Positions 24,493 through 32,809 of a DNA stretch of 64,000 nt are shown here, one piece after another (within the stretch, counting starts at the first letter, position 1; every line of letters starts with the position of its first letter). A model generated the notes under the pieces. The model was not told the origin of the DNA. It saw nothing but the letters and a program-made list of their open reading frames with translations, and did no database searches. This DNA is from Actinoallomurus soli (GTDB lineage Bacteria; Actinomycetota; Actinomycetes; Streptosporangiales; Streptosporangiaceae): assembly GCF_024055715.1 (NCBI RefSeq), contig NZ_JAMXMV010000003.1:248001-312000 (forward strand), in the 5' to 3' direction. Made by a program: the position numbers and the translations under genes.

Positions 24493-25218
24493 TCAGACCC
24501 GGATGCTGAGCAGCCGCCGACCGTCGACGGTGCGCACCTCGACCGCCGTGATCCGGTCCTTGGGGATCATGGATGATCCGGCGAACTCGGCGGAGCGCTC
24601 GTACTTCACCGCCCAGCCGCCCGCGATGTCACGCCGACCGTCCCGGGCCACGGCGACCAGATGGCAGAGGGTCTCCGCCGGGGCGCCGCTGAGGCGGACC
24701 GTGAACGCGGTCCCCCACTTCTCGGCCTGCATGGTGATCCGGGCGCTGATGCCGGTGGCGGCGTCCGTGGCCTGAACGGTCGTGACCCCGCCCGCCGTCG
24801 ACCCCGGTGCGGGCGTCGTCGGACCCGGCGTCGGGGTGGCCGTGGGCGCGGCGACCGGCCGGGCCGTTCCGAGGTTGTGCCCCACGGCCACTCCGGCCCC
24901 TCCGGTCACCAGGGCGGCGGCCGCCGCGACCGCCAGCCACCGGCGGTTCCGGTGGCTCCGCGTCCGGTGCTCGGCGGCGGCGCGGGCGAGCACCGACTCC
25001 AGCAGCTCCGGCGGCGGGGCGCCGACCTGCGTGATCTGCTCCTCGGTCACCCGGCCCAGCAGAGCGGGCAGGCCTGCCAGGCCGGCCAGCTCGTCGCGGC
25101 ACCGGCGGCAGTGGGCCAGGTGGTCGTCGACCAGGGCACGCTCCGCGGGATCGATCGCGCCGAGGACGTACACCCCGAGCAGCGCCCGGAGATCGGCGCA
25201 TCGGGCATGCGTCGTCAT
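24493..25218 (-). CDS. Zinc-finger anti-sigma factor
   Basis: 241 residues. The N-terminal ZAS domain has His33-x3-Cys37-x2-Cys40 (DDHLAHCRRC), which binds zinc and clamps the cognate sigma factor. A single membrane helix (about 93-112) and a Thr/Pro stretch lead to an external domain of about 100 residues ending RLLSIRV. Its ATG overlaps the stop of the sigma gene (ATGA), the usual layout for a co-translated sigma/anti-sigma pair. Confidence 0.93.
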   Translation of the reverse strand: MTTHARCADLRALLGVYVLGAIDPAERALVDDHLAHCRRCRDELAGLAGLPALLGRVTEEQITQVGAPPPELLESVLARAAAEHRTRSHRNRRWLAVAAAAALVTGGAGVAVGHNLGTARPVAAPTATPTPGPTTPAPGSTAGGVTTVQATDAATGISARITMQAEKWGTAFTVRLSGAPAETLCHLVAVARDGRRDIAGGWAVKYERSAEFAGSSMIPKDRITAVEVRTVDGRRLLSIRV

Positions 25219-25721
25219 GGCGCCAACCCCCGTTCTTCCAATGCCAGTTTGAGCGCGCGCAGCGCGTAGTAGGTGCGTGACTTGACCGTCCCGGCCGGTA
25301 TGCCCAGCACCGCCGCCGCCTCCGCCACCGAACGCCCCCGGTAGTACGTCTCGACCAGTACGGCGCGGTGCTCGGCGCTGAGGTCGGCGAGGGCCTCGGC
25401 GACGGTCCACGACTCGAGGGCGCGGTCGATGTCGTCGCTCGCGGGCAGGGCGGCGAGCGCCGCCTCGCCCGTCTCGGGCGGCCGCGACCGCCGCGACCGG
25501 TGGACGTCCACGGCGAGGTTGCGGGCGACCGTGAACAGCCAGGGGCGTACGGGACGGCCGACCAGCGCGCCGGGATGACGCCAGGCGCGCAGCAACGTCT
25601 CCTGGACGATGTCCTCGGCCTGCTGGCGGTCGCCGGTCAGCCGCAGGACGTATCCCAGGAGCGGGCCGCCGTGCTCGGCGTACAGTGCGCGGAGCAGCCG
25701 CTCGTCCGCAGTGGGTCCCAC
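25215..25721 (-). CDS. ECF RNA polymerase sigma factor
   Basis: 168 residues. Region 2 shows LLGYVLRLTGDRQQAEDIVQ and PWLFTVARNLAVDVHR. Region 4 shows LSAEHRAVLVETYYRGRSV and the helix-turn-helix LGIPAGTVKSRTYYALRAL. It is controlled by the membrane anti-sigma factor encoded next. The GTG start at 25721 is tentative; GAGGG is very close upstream. Target genes cannot be read from the sequence. Confidence 0.93.
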   Translation of the reverse strand: MGPTADERLLRALYAEHGGPLLGYVLRLTGDRQQAEDIVQETLLRAWRHPGALVGRPVRPWLFTVARNLAVDVHRSRRSRPPETGEAALAALPASDDIDRALESWTVAEALADLSAEHRAVLVETYYRGRSVAEAAAVLGIPAGTVKSRTYYALRALKLALEERGLAP

Positions 25722-25773
25722 ACCCTCGGCACGTACCGGGGCGCCGGATGGTTCACCGTCCTACGGCCCGGGT

Positions 25774-26484
25774 TCAGCGGACGTTGAGGCTGTCCAGTTT
25801 GACGTTCTGCGCGGTGGTCGACACCCGCAGGCCGTCCGACTCGACCTTCACGTCGGTGATCCGCGTGTTCAGCGGGAGGCCGTTCACGGACATCGTGAAG
25901 GTGAACGCCTGGCGGACCAGCCCCAACGGCACCGTCGTCCCGCCCGCCTTCACCGACTGCGGCACGACACGGACGCTGCGCCCGGAGGGCTGCACGGACA
26001 CCGTGGCCGTCACGGTCCGCGTGATGCCCAGGCCGGGGACGGTGTACGGGCCGCGCACCTGCAGGTCGGAACCTGCCGCCGAGACCTTCATGTCACGCGG
26101 TGCGGACTTGTTCACCTCGTCGTAGCCGACGGTGGCCGTGGACGTCGCGGTCTCCGCGACCATCTTGGAGGAGTCGCCGTGCATGGCGTCGGACATCGGC
26201 GCGGTGACGCCCTTGAGCGCGACCTTCGTGTCGGTGAGGTGGACCCCCTGCTGGGTGAGGTCCCCGACGTTGATGTCGATCTCGTCGTACCGGCCGTCGA
26301 TCGCCTGCGTCAGGAACGGGAAGCCCTTGATGGACACGTCGGGAGTGTGGTCGAGGTCGTACTGCGAGGCGACGTTCTTGGCGATCTCGTTCTGCGCCAC
26401 CCTGCGCCCGACGATGTCGCCGGCGATGGCGATTCCGCCGAAGACGATCAGCAGAATCAGGCAGATAACGAACGCTTTTCGCAT
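25774..26484 (-). CDS. LmeA-like (DUF2993) phospholipid-binding protein
   Basis: 236 residues. An N-terminal signal/anchor helix (FVICLILLIVFGGIAIAG) precedes a DUF2993 domain with the recurring pattern VSIKGFPFLTQAIDGRYDEI and a C-terminal ITDVKVESDGLRV. LmeA of mycobacteria is a periplasmic lipid-binding protein involved in lipomannan elongation. Here the envelope role is by family only. Start ATG with GGGGGA upstream. Confidence 0.88.
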   Translation of the reverse strand: MRKAFVICLILLIVFGGIAIAGDIVGRRVAQNEIAKNVASQYDLDHTPDVSIKGFPFLTQAIDGRYDEIDINVGDLTQQGVHLTDTKVALKGVTAPMSDAMHGDSSKMVAETATSTATVGYDEVNKSAPRDMKVSAAGSDLQVRGPYTVPGLGITRTVTATVSVQPSGRSVRVVPQSVKAGGTTVPLGLVRQAFTFTMSVNGLPLNTRITDVKVESDGLRVSTTAQNVKLDSLNVR

Positions 26485-26606
26485 GTCTCCCCCGATCGGC
26501 GGTAGGCGATCACCTTACCGATGGCGCCACCCCGGCGTGGTCACACCGTGTGCTGAGATCGGCCGGGCCCGGGTCGCCCGGCGGGACCACGCGGCCCCGG
26601 CGCCTC

Positions 26607-26861
26607 TCATCCGCCGGCGAACGGCGGCAGCACCTCGACCGTGCCGCCGTCGGGCAGCGCGACCGCCGCGGGGTCCCGCGTGCCGACCGGAGCGCCGTCC
26701 ACCAGGAACGAACTCCGGGCCAGGACGCGCCCGAACTCCGCGCCCCGGTCGGCCGCGGCGGCCGTCAGGGCCTCCGCGAGCGTCGCGGCGTCATAGGGCT
26801 CCTCCGTGGTCCCGGCCGCCGCGCGCGCGGCGGCCCAGTACCTGATCAGGCCCTTGGCCAT
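26607..26861 (-). CDS. MoaD/ThiS-type small sulfur carrier
   Basis: 84 residues, beta-grasp pattern, ending in the diagnostic Gly-Gly (PPFAGG), where the C-terminal glycine is adenylated and thiocarboxylated. Residues AVALPDGGTVEVLPPFAGG match the MoaD end. ATG 26861 with GGGGG upstream. No other molybdopterin genes are nearby; the gene is divergent from glnR, an arrangement seen in other actinomycetes. Confidence 0.9.
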   Translation of the reverse strand: MAKGLIRYWAAARAAAGTTEEPYDAATLAEALTAAAADRGAEFGRVLARSSFLVDGAPVGTRDPAAVALPDGGTVEVLPPFAGG

Positions 26862-26996
26862 GGTCCCCCTTCCGTGGTCTACACCACTCGGGTAGTGAGC
26901 TCTTTTCCTCCGTTCGATATCCTCGCCTATTAGGGATCCGGGCAGCGTCGCCCTCGGGTCCTCGACGTCTTTTTGGGCCCCAAACGAGGAGGCCGT

Positions 26997-27704
26997 ATGA
27001 GTAGCCTGCTGTTGCTGACCAACGTGCTCGAACCCTCGGACGAGGTCCTGCCCGCCCTGGGCCTGCTGCTGCACTCCGTTCGCGTCGCTCCGGCCGAGGG
27101 GTCTGCACTCATCGACGCGCCACCGACCGACCTGGTGCTCGTCGACGCGCGCCGGGACCTCGCCCACGCCAAGAGCCTCTGCCGCCTGCTCCGCACCACC
27201 GGACTCGACTCCCCGCTCATCGCGATCGTCACCGAGGGCGGGCTGGCCGCCCTCACTCCCGAATGGGGCCTCGACGACGTCTTCCTCCAGACGGCCGGTC
27301 CCGCCGAGGTGGAGACGCGCATCCGGCTGGCGCTCGGCCGGGTGGCCGCCGCCCAACCAGACGACGTTCCGGGCGAGATCCGCAACGGCGAGCTCACGAT
27401 CGACGAGGCGACGTACACCGCGCGGCTGCGCGGACGGGTGCTGGACCTGACGTTCAAGGAGTTCGAGCTGCTGAAGTACCTCGCCCAGCACCCCGGCCGG
27501 GTCTTCACCCGCGCCCAACTGCTCCAGGAGGTGTGGGGGTACGACTACTTCGGCGGCACCCGCACGGTCGACGTGCACGTACGGCGGCTGCGCGCGAAGC
27601 TGGGCGCGGAGTACGAATCCTTGATCGGAACGGTCCGAAACGTCGGCTACCGATTCGTGGCCGACACCCGGCCGACCGAGGAAGGAGCCCCCGCCCACCG
27701 CTGA
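26997..27704 (+). CDS. glnR: GlnR, global nitrogen regulator (OmpR family)
   Basis: 235 residues. The N-terminal receiver-like domain ([26 protein letters not shown]) is the atypical GlnR type, which works without phosphorylation. The C-terminal winged helix ([18 protein letters not shown] and [17 protein letters not shown]) is nearly identical to actinomycete GlnR. It controls glutamine synthetase, ammonium transport and other nitrogen genes. ATG 26997 has GAGGAGG four bases upstream. A terminator hairpin overlaps its stop codon. Confidence 0.95.
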   Translation: MSSLLLLTNVLEPSDEVLPALGLLLHSVRVAPAEGSALIDAPPTDLVLVDARRDLAHAKSLCRLLRTTGLDSPLIAIVTEGGLAALTPEWGLDDVFLQTAGPAEVETRIRLALGRVAAAQPDDVPGEIRNGELTIDEATYTARLRGRVLDLTFKEFELLKYLAQHPGRVFTRAQLLQEVWGYDYFGGTRTVDVHVRRLRAKLGAEYESLIGTVRNVGYRFVADTRPTEEGAPAHR

Positions 27705-27714
27705 GCGGGGGCTC
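27685..27714 (+). terminator. Terminator of glnR
   Basis: GAGCCCCCGC (27685-27694) and GCGGGGGCTC (27705-27714), a perfect 10-bp stem with a 10-base loop containing the stop codon. Confidence 0.7.
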
Positions 27715-27885
27715 ACCCATCTGCCAGGTCAGCACGGCGCGACGCACTCACACCGCCTGCGCGCTGCGCCTGGGCCTGAGCGGACGGCCTGGGCACTGGA
27801 CCTGGGCGGGCGGCAGCGCGGTGACATCGTCCTCGTCGGGCAAGGCGCGGGCGGCGGGCCGGCCGGCGAGCCCACGCAGCTAGCG

Positions 27886-27975
27886 TGGCCGGTCGGCGGT
27901 CAGACGACCGCCACCCACCGGTCCGTGGACCTCGTGCTCACCGCCCCCGACGACGGCGGACCGCTCGCCGAGCGT
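27886..27975 (+). pseudogene. Relic of a RsbW-type ATPase gene
   Basis: In frame this reads WPVGGQTTATHRSVDLVL, then APDDGGPLAERPPG. It aligns with WPIGVQMTTTHRYVYLAV and APDDGGLLAEHGRG of the intact gene at 29373. The nucleotides match at roughly three positions in four, with a 24-base in-frame deletion (the DPDGRRMA part). Nothing recognisable remains of the N-box before it or of the protein after it. With 28076-28287 it makes up most of the gene-free 27705-28173 stretch; I see nothing else in 27715-27885. Confidence 0.6.
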
Positions 27976-27987
27976 CCCCCAGGCGTC

Positions 27988-28046
27988 GGAGCGCCGAGGG
28001 TTTTCGTCGTGCGGACCACCAGGATCCTCGGCGTTCGCTGCGGCAA
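27988..28046. repeat. Dispersed inverted-repeat element, copy 1
   Basis: Arms CGCCGAGG (27992-27999) and CCTCGGCG (28026-28033) flank a core with TTTTCGTCGT and ACCAGGA. Two related copies are at 29931 and 51811. It lies between the convergent glnR and DUF397/XRE genes. Confidence 0.75.
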
Positions 28047-28075
28047 CCGGGTCGGCTGCCCACTCGTTCTCCCGG

Positions 28076-28156
28076 CTACCGATCGGCGAGGCGGACCTCG
28101 GCGCCCTGGCCCTCATCGCCGCGCGAGGATCGCCGCCATGCAGGATTGATCAGCTC
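28076..28156 (-). pseudogene. Truncated second DUF397 copy
   Basis: The last 26 codons of an open frame read ELINPAWRRSSRGDEGQG, then AEVRLADR and a stop. WRRSS...G...EV.LADR is the front half of a DUF397 domain, cut off where the VAVRDSK strand should continue. No good start codon or ribosome site lies near it. It adjoins the dispersed element and looks like a decayed tandem duplicate. Confidence 0.5.
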
Positions 28157-28173
28157 GTGACTGCCTTTCGGGG

Positions 28174-28287
28174 CTAATCCTCGTCGGAGCGGACGGTCAG
28201 CGTCGCGACCTCGACGCAAGAGCCGTTCTGGGTGCTTCGGATGCTCTTTCGCCAGGCAGCGTCGAGTAGGTCTTGGGGCGTTGGCAT
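28174..28287 (-). CDS. Short DUF397-type protein of the XRE cassette
   Basis: 37 residues: MPTPQDLLDAAWRKSIRS, then TQNGSCVEVATLTVRSDED. AWRKS...NG.CVEVA is the DUF397 signature, but the usual C-terminal half (about 25 residues) is missing. The ATG at 28287 is 27 bases after the XRE stop, with GGAAG upstream. DUF397 proteins are the small acidic partners of WhiJ-type XRE regulators. This one may be a minimal functional form or an early-stop remnant. Confidence 0.6.
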   Translation of the reverse strand: MPTPQDLLDAAWRKSIRSTQNGSCVEVATLTVRSDED

Positions 28288-28314
28288 CGGTACGGCTTCC
28301 TATTTGGCCCGTCC

Positions 28315-29160
28315 TCACCGGTTGGTGAGTATGTCCAGCGTATTCGCCGGACTCGCCGCCGCGCCGACCAGATTCAGGAAGGTCGACTGGTACCGCTTCA
28401 CCTCGGCGGGTTCCTCGATGAACATTTCACCGGCTACCAGGTCGACGAACACCGCGTCGAGATCACTGGGCTCGGGGAACCGCAGGATGTTGAATGAGCT
28501 CGACATGCTGGCGTGCGCGCCGGCGTCGTACGGGATGACCTGAACGGTGACGTTCGGGAGCTGGGCGATCTGACGCAAGTGCTCGATCTGGGCGCACATC
28601 ACCTTCCGGCCCCCAACGATCCGATGCAGAACGGCTTCATCGAGGACCGCAATGACCTCCAGCGCTGGATCCTCATACAGGGCCTGCTGGCGCCGCGTGC
28701 GGATGTCGATACGGGCTTGGACCTGATCGTCCGACAACGTCATCGCGCCACCACGGATGACGGCGTCGGCGTACTCGGGAGTCTGAAGCAGGCCGGGAAC
28801 GGCCAGCGGCTCGAAGACCAGGACGCTGGCGGCTTCGGCCTCAAGGCCGATGAACGTCGTCGTGGCTGCGGTCAGCATCTTGTCGTACGGATCCCACCAT
28901 CCGCGCCTGCGACCGTCGCGGGCAAGCTGTTCGAGGTACTTGCGCTGTTCTCCGGCGACGCCGTAGACCTCGCACAAGTCCCGGACGTCGCGCGGGTCGG
29001 GCCGCTTGCCCTCATTGCGCTCCATGCGAGTGAGCTTGCTGGGTGTCCACTCCAGCCGTGCGGCGACCTCCGCGCTCTTCAGGCCGGCTTCCTCGCGCAG
29101 CCGTCGCAGTTCTTGGGCGAGCCGGCGACGTCGCAAAGTTGGGCTCTGCCGGTCGGGCAT
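28315..29160 (-). CDS. WhiJ-type XRE regulator (HTH plus DUF5753)
   Basis: 281 residues from ATG 29160 (GGAG six bases upstream). The helix-turn-helix near the N-terminus (LRRLREEAGLKSAEVAARLE, WTPSKLTRMERNEG) is followed by a DUF5753 domain (FEPLAVPGLLQTPEYADAVI and HLRQIAQLPNVTVQVIPYDAG). These regulators occur with DUF397 proteins and RsbW-like ATPases in multiple sets in actinomycetes and influence development and antibiotic production. The divergent ATPase gene at 29373 and the DUF397 gene downstream complete the cassette. Confidence 0.92.
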   Translation of the reverse strand: MPDRQSPTLRRRRLAQELRRLREEAGLKSAEVAARLEWTPSKLTRMERNEGKRPDPRDVRDLCEVYGVAGEQRKYLEQLARDGRRRGWWDPYDKMLTAATTTFIGLEAEAASVLVFEPLAVPGLLQTPEYADAVIRGGAMTLSDDQVQARIDIRTRRQQALYEDPALEVIAVLDEAVLHRIVGGRKVMCAQIEHLRQIAQLPNVTVQVIPYDAGAHASMSSSFNILRFPEPSDLDAVFVDLVAGEMFIEEPAEVKRYQSTFLNLVGAAASPANTLDILTNR

Positions 29161-29266
29161 GGATGTCTCCGCTGCGTCGATCTGACCTGGTGAAGCGATG
29201 CTAGAGCACTCTGCGACGAGGCCTCCGGAAGAACGACATTTCGTGACTATATTCGCGCGACTCAAC

Positions 29267-29288
29267 TTAGGTCTTGCAAGTTAGGTCT
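29267..29288. promoter_or_regulatory. Direct repeats in the XRE/ATPase divergent promoter region
   Basis: TTAGGTCT occurs at 29267-29274 and 29281-29288 (period 14), with the palindrome CTTGCAAG between them (29273-29280). It is a candidate operator for the XRE regulator. Confidence 0.4.
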
Positions 29289-29372
29289 GCTGCGAGCACT
29301 ATGAGCCGCATACCTAGCCGCATCGCGCGGCCTAGTCGGCCGCGCGCCCCTGACCTGGGGAGTTGATCTCCC

Positions 29373-29861
29373 GTGACACCTGACCCAGCGGTCGCCGACC
29401 GCGTCGGCCCCCGATCCCGCCGGCCCGCCTGGCTCGCGCTCCATGCCCGCCCGGCCGAAGCCGCCCGGGCCCGTTCCTTCGCCTCGGCCGAGGTGTTCGG
29501 CCTCCCGTTCGACCCGTACGAGATCGGGCTCGTCACCAGTGAGATCGTGACGAACGCGATCCGCGCCGCCCTCGCACTACGCCCCTGGCCGGACGACCTG
29601 TGGCCGATCGGTGTCCAGATGACCACCACGCACCGGTACGTGTACCTCGCGGTGACCGACCCGGACGGCCGCCGGATGGCCGCACCCGACGACGGCGGGC
29701 TGCTCGCCGAGCACGGCCGGGGCCTGTCGATCGTCGACCACCTCGCCGCCGCCCGATGGGTCACCTACGCAGAGCACGGCAAGACCGTGCACGTCGTCAT
29801 CACCGCGTCCGAGGTGACGCTGACCCCGACGGAACTGCAGTGGATCCGGGATGCGCGGTGA
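29373..29861 (+). CDS. RsbW-like ATP-binding regulatory protein
   Basis: 162 residues, GHKL ATPase fold. The N-box is SEIVTNAIRAA, the Mg/ATP lid region is VTDPDGRRM, and the G2 box is HGRGLSIVDHLAAARW. Related proteins are serine kinases acting on anti-anti-sigma factors or partners of WhiJ-type regulators. GTG start at 29373 with GGGGAG upstream. It is divergent from the XRE gene. A decayed relative lies at 27886. Confidence 0.88.
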   Translation: MTPDPAVADRVGPRSRRPAWLALHARPAEAARARSFASAEVFGLPFDPYEIGLVTSEIVTNAIRAALALRPWPDDLWPIGVQMTTTHRYVYLAVTDPDGRRMAAPDDGGLLAEHGRGLSIVDHLAAARWVTYAEHGKTVHVVITASEVTLTPTELQWIRDAR

Positions 29862-29930
29862 ACCATCGAGAAGATCGGACCGGGTCCCGGCGGGATCTCG
29901 ACGGGTCGGCATGGCGGTCCACCGGCGCGC

Positions 29931-29989
29931 GGAGCGCCGAGGATGTTCGTCGTGCCGGCGACCAGAACACTCGGCGCTCCGCTGCGGGT
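29931..29989. repeat. Dispersed inverted-repeat element, copy 2
   Basis: The best-preserved copy. GGAGCGCCGAG (29931-29941) and CTCGGCGCTCC (29970-29980) are perfect 11-bp arms around a 28-base core with GTTCGTCGT and ACCAGAA. It lies between convergent genes (ATPase ends 29861, TetR ends 30039). Confidence 0.8.
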
Positions 29990-30038
29990 CCTGCGGCGGG
30001 ACACCTGGCAGACCTTCGACGCGCTGGGCGACGCGGGT

Positions 30039-30614
30039 TCAGCGTGCGGTCAGGTCCTTGGTCAGCGAGTCCATGAAGAGGTCGACGAGCCGGCGGGCCT
30101 GTTCTTCGGTGCCGTGTTGCACGGAGTAGGCGATGCCGCCCATGAGGAGCAGCACATCGTCGGGGGCGACGTCGGTGCGCAGGGTGCCGTCGCGGGCGCC
30201 GGCCTCGATGAGGGCGGTGACGGCGCCGATGAGGAGGGCGCGGCTGTCGGCGAACGGGTCGACCCCGGAGGCGATGACCGCGTTGAGCGCCGCGGACATG
30301 CCGCTCTTGGCGGTGGCGTAGTCGATGAAGTGGGCCATCCACCGCCGGGTGGCCTCGGCGGCCGGGTACCGGGCGAGGAGGTCGGCCGCCTGGTCGCACA
30401 CGCGGGTGAGCTGATGCCGGTAGGCGGCGTCGATGAGGGCCTCTCGGGTGGGGAAGTGCCGGTAGAGCGTGCCGACGCCGACACCCGCCCGCTTCGCGAT
30501 GGCGGCCGGCGCGGTGTCCAGCCCTTCCTGGGCGAAGACCTGCGCGGCGACCTCCAGCAGACGCGCCCGATTCTGCAGCGCGTCACTCCTGGTCCGGCGA
30601 GGCGTCGCGGGCAT
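30039..30614 (-). CDS. TetR-family repressor
   Basis: 191 residues from ATG 30614 (GGGAG upstream). The HTH is IAKRAGVGVGTLYRHFPTR within an N-terminal AcrR-like domain; the C-terminal ligand domain is helical (DVLLLMGGIAYSVQHGTEEQ). It is divergent from the SDR gene at 30718, with a 40-bp palindrome between them, so autoregulation and control of the SDR are likely. Confidence 0.92.
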   Translation of the reverse strand: MPATPRRTRSDALQNRARLLEVAAQVFAQEGLDTAPAAIAKRAGVGVGTLYRHFPTREALIDAAYRHQLTRVCDQAADLLARYPAAEATRRWMAHFIDYATAKSGMSAALNAVIASGVDPFADSRALLIGAVTALIEAGARDGTLRTDVAPDDVLLLMGGIAYSVQHGTEEQARRLVDLFMDSLTKDLTAR

Positions 30615-30652
30615 GGGGGGGGCTCCCTCGCTGTTTCTCTTCGGTTGCGTTC

Positions 30653-30692
30653 CGGAATGAGTTCCGGTTAGCTCTAACCGGAACATATTCCG
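30653..30692. promoter_or_regulatory. 40-bp palindromic operator of the TetR/SDR pair
   Basis: GTTCCGGTTAG (30661-30671), two bases, CTAACCGGAAC (30674-30684) is a perfect 11-bp dyad. It is extended outward by CGGAAT (30653-30658) and ATTCCG (30687-30692) after one two-base mismatch on each side. A further half-site, CTAACCCGG, lies at about 30701-30709. It is centred in the divergent region. Confidence 0.85.
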
Positions 30693-30717
30693 CTAAGACT
30701 CTAACCCGGGAGAACTC

Positions 30718-31569
30718 ATGCCCACTCCCCCCGAGCAGGCCGTACGCCACTGGTTCGTCACCGGGGCCGCCGGCGGCCTGGGCCGGCACATCATCGAGCA
30801 CGCTCTCCGGCACGGCGACCGCGTGACCGCCACGGCCCGCCGTCCCGATGCGCTGGACGATCTGCACGCGGCGTACGGCGACCGGTTGACCGTCGAGATC
30901 CTCGACCTCACCCGGCCGGCCGAGGTCGACGCGGTGGTCGATCGGACGCTCCGGACCGGACCGGTGGACATCGTGGTCAACAACGCCGGATACGCGGTCG
31001 TGGGCGCCGCCGAGGAGATGACCGTCGAGCAGGTGCGCGACCAGATCGAGGTCCTGCTGCTCGCGCCGATGCTGATCACCCGGGCGTTCCTGAAGCCGAT
31101 GCGCGAACAGGGCGGCGGCCGGATCATCCAGATCTCCAGCATGGGCGGCCAGATCGGCATCCCCACGCACAGCGCCTATCACGCCGGCAAGTGGGGGCTC
31201 GAAGGCTTCACCGAGAGCGTCAGCGGTGAGGTCGCCGACTTCGGTGTTCACCTCACCCTGGTCGAACTCGGCGGCACCCGCACCGGCTTCGCCTCGGCCC
31301 TGCGCTACACCACCGAAACCGCCCCCTACCGGGACAACGCCGTCGGCCGGATCCGGCGGCGGTTGGAGACCACGGACGCCGATGCCCTCCCCGGCGACCC
31401 GGCCAAGGTCGCCGCCGCGATCTACGACACCACCCAGAACCCGAACCCGCCCCTGCGCCTCGCCCTCGGCTCCGACACCTACGACGCCGTCCACAGCGCA
31501 CTCACCGAGCGTCTCGCCGCGCTCGAGAGCCAGAAGGACCTCGCGGCATCTGTCGCCTTCGCTCACTGA
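30718..31569 (+). CDS. Short-chain dehydrogenase/reductase
   Basis: 283 residues, classical SDR. The nucleotide loop is TGAAGGLG near residue 15, followed by NNAG in VVNNAGYAVV, the catalytic Ser in QISSMGG and YHAGK as the YxxxK pair. The ATG has GGGAGA upstream. It is divergent from, and probably repressed by, the TetR gene at 30039. The substrate is unknown. Confidence 0.93.
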   Translation: MPTPPEQAVRHWFVTGAAGGLGRHIIEHALRHGDRVTATARRPDALDDLHAAYGDRLTVEILDLTRPAEVDAVVDRTLRTGPVDIVVNNAGYAVVGAAEEMTVEQVRDQIEVLLLAPMLITRAFLKPMREQGGGRIIQISSMGGQIGIPTHSAYHAGKWGLEGFTESVSGEVADFGVHLTLVELGGTRTGFASALRYTTETAPYRDNAVGRIRRRLETTDADALPGDPAKVAAAIYDTTQNPNPPLRLALGSDTYDAVHSALTERLAALESQKDLAASVAFAH

Positions 31570-31617
31570 CCCGGCCTGTCGACAGGCCCGGAGATCACAG
31601 GTTCGGCGTTCCAGCGG

Positions 31618-31932
31618 TCAGCGCGGTGACGTGGGCCATCCCGGGCCCTGCGGCGGCGGACCGCCCTGCGGATGAGGCGCCTGGGGGTGAGGGCCGTAGG
31701 CACCGTCCGGCTGAGGCGGCAGGTGGCCGCCCGGAGCGTAGGGGCCTCCGGGGCCGGTCGGCGGCGGGCCGTACGGCCCGTGGGGCACCGGCGGGAACGG
31801 CTGCTGCGGACCGGGACCGTAGGGCGCGGCGCTCCGCCGCCTGCGTCGTGCGCCCGCCGTGACGGCGATGAGGAGGATCCCGAGGACCCCGAAGAAGAAC
31901 AGGATGATGATCAGCAAAGCCAGTGCTGCCAT
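31618..31932 (-). CDS. Small membrane protein with Pro/Gly/Tyr-rich tail
   Basis: 104 residues. One N-terminal membrane helix (ALALLIIILFFFGVLGILLI) leads into a basic RRRRR stop-transfer and a tail of PYGP/GPYGPPP repeats. The next gene upstream (31975) has the same architecture, so the two are likely co-transcribed. Function unknown. Confidence 0.6.
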   Translation of the reverse strand: MAALALLIIILFFFGVLGILLIAVTAGARRRRRSAAPYGPGPQQPFPPVPHGPYGPPPTGPGGPYAPGGHLPPQPDGAYGPHPQAPHPQGGPPPQGPGWPTSPR

Positions 31933-31974
31933 GGCGCCTTCGTCTCCGGTCGTTTCTCTCTCGCGGCCGTCGCC

Positions 31975-32688
31975 TCAGCGGGCGTCGTAAGGGCCGTAGG
32001 GGAAGCGCTGCCGGTCCTCCGGCTCGCGGTGCCCTGGGTCGGGGTACGCCGACGGGTCGAGGCGGTCCGTCCGGATCGGCCGCGGGTTCCTCCGCTGCCA
32101 CTCGGGTGACTCAAAGGGCGACCGGCCGCGCGCGCCGTACGGATCACCGGCCGAGGCCGCGTAAGGATCGCCCTGCCCGTACGGGTCCGCGGGTCCGCCG
32201 TAGGAGGGCCGGGAGGTCGGCTCCGGCGACCGTCGCGGGGCGGGGACGTAGGGCTCCCAGTCGGAGATCTCGGCTCGCTGAGGCGGCGCGTACGGCTCCG
32301 GCGCAGGGCTGTCGTACGGCTCCGGGGCGGTCCTGTCGTGCGGCTCCGGTGTGGTTCTGTCGTACGGCTCGCGGGACGGAGTGGCGTACGGGTCACGGCC
32401 GGGCGCGTAGGAACCGGAAGCCGCGGGAGCGGATCCGTACCCCGGAGCGGGGCGGTACGCGTCGTACGCGGCCGCAGAGGCGGGGCGTGGCGGCTCCAGG
32501 GCGGCCCGGTACGGCGTGGGCTCGAAGTCGTCGTCGTCCCCGTACGCGGCGCCGTCGTCCTCGAAGACCGCGTCCGGGCCGGTCAGGACCCAGCGGCGGC
32601 CCATCAGCGCGAACACGAGGACCAGGAGCAGCACAGCGACGGGCACGGCCAGCGCACCGGCCATGATCGGGAGTCCCGGATCGCCCAC
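31975..32688 (-). CDS. Membrane-anchored Tyr/Pro-rich protein
   Basis: 237 residues from GTG 32688 (GAAGG upstream); ATG 32663 is an alternative. One membrane helix (GALAVPVAVLLLVLVFALMG) precedes a long disordered tail with EPYD, DPYGQGDPY and REPYD repeats. It is transcribed toward the similar small gene at 31618 and divergent from mshD. Function unknown; the tails could form multivalent contacts. Confidence 0.6.
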   Translation of the reverse strand: MGDPGLPIMAGALAVPVAVLLLVLVFALMGRRWVLTGPDAVFEDDGAAYGDDDDFEPTPYRAALEPPRPASAAAYDAYRPAPGYGSAPAASGSYAPGRDPYATPSREPYDRTTPEPHDRTAPEPYDSPAPEPYAPPQRAEISDWEPYVPAPRRSPEPTSRPSYGGPADPYGQGDPYAASAGDPYGARGRSPFESPEWQRRNPRPIRTDRLDPSAYPDPGHREPEDRQRFPYGPYDAR

Positions 32689-32795
32689 GACGACCGCCTT
32701 CCGCGCAGGTGAAGGCCTGATCGTATGGCAATGCCCGCACCGTACGGAAGGGCTCTGGACCAAATCCTGACTTCAGCGGTCAAAGGGCCTGAGAC

Positions 32796-32809
32796 TACGC
32801 TCGCGATCG
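32796..32809 (+). promoter_or_regulatory. Leaderless-type -10 box of mshD
   Basis: TACGCT at 32796-32801, seven bases, then GTG at 32809, with no Shine-Dalgarno sequence. Confidence 0.55.
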
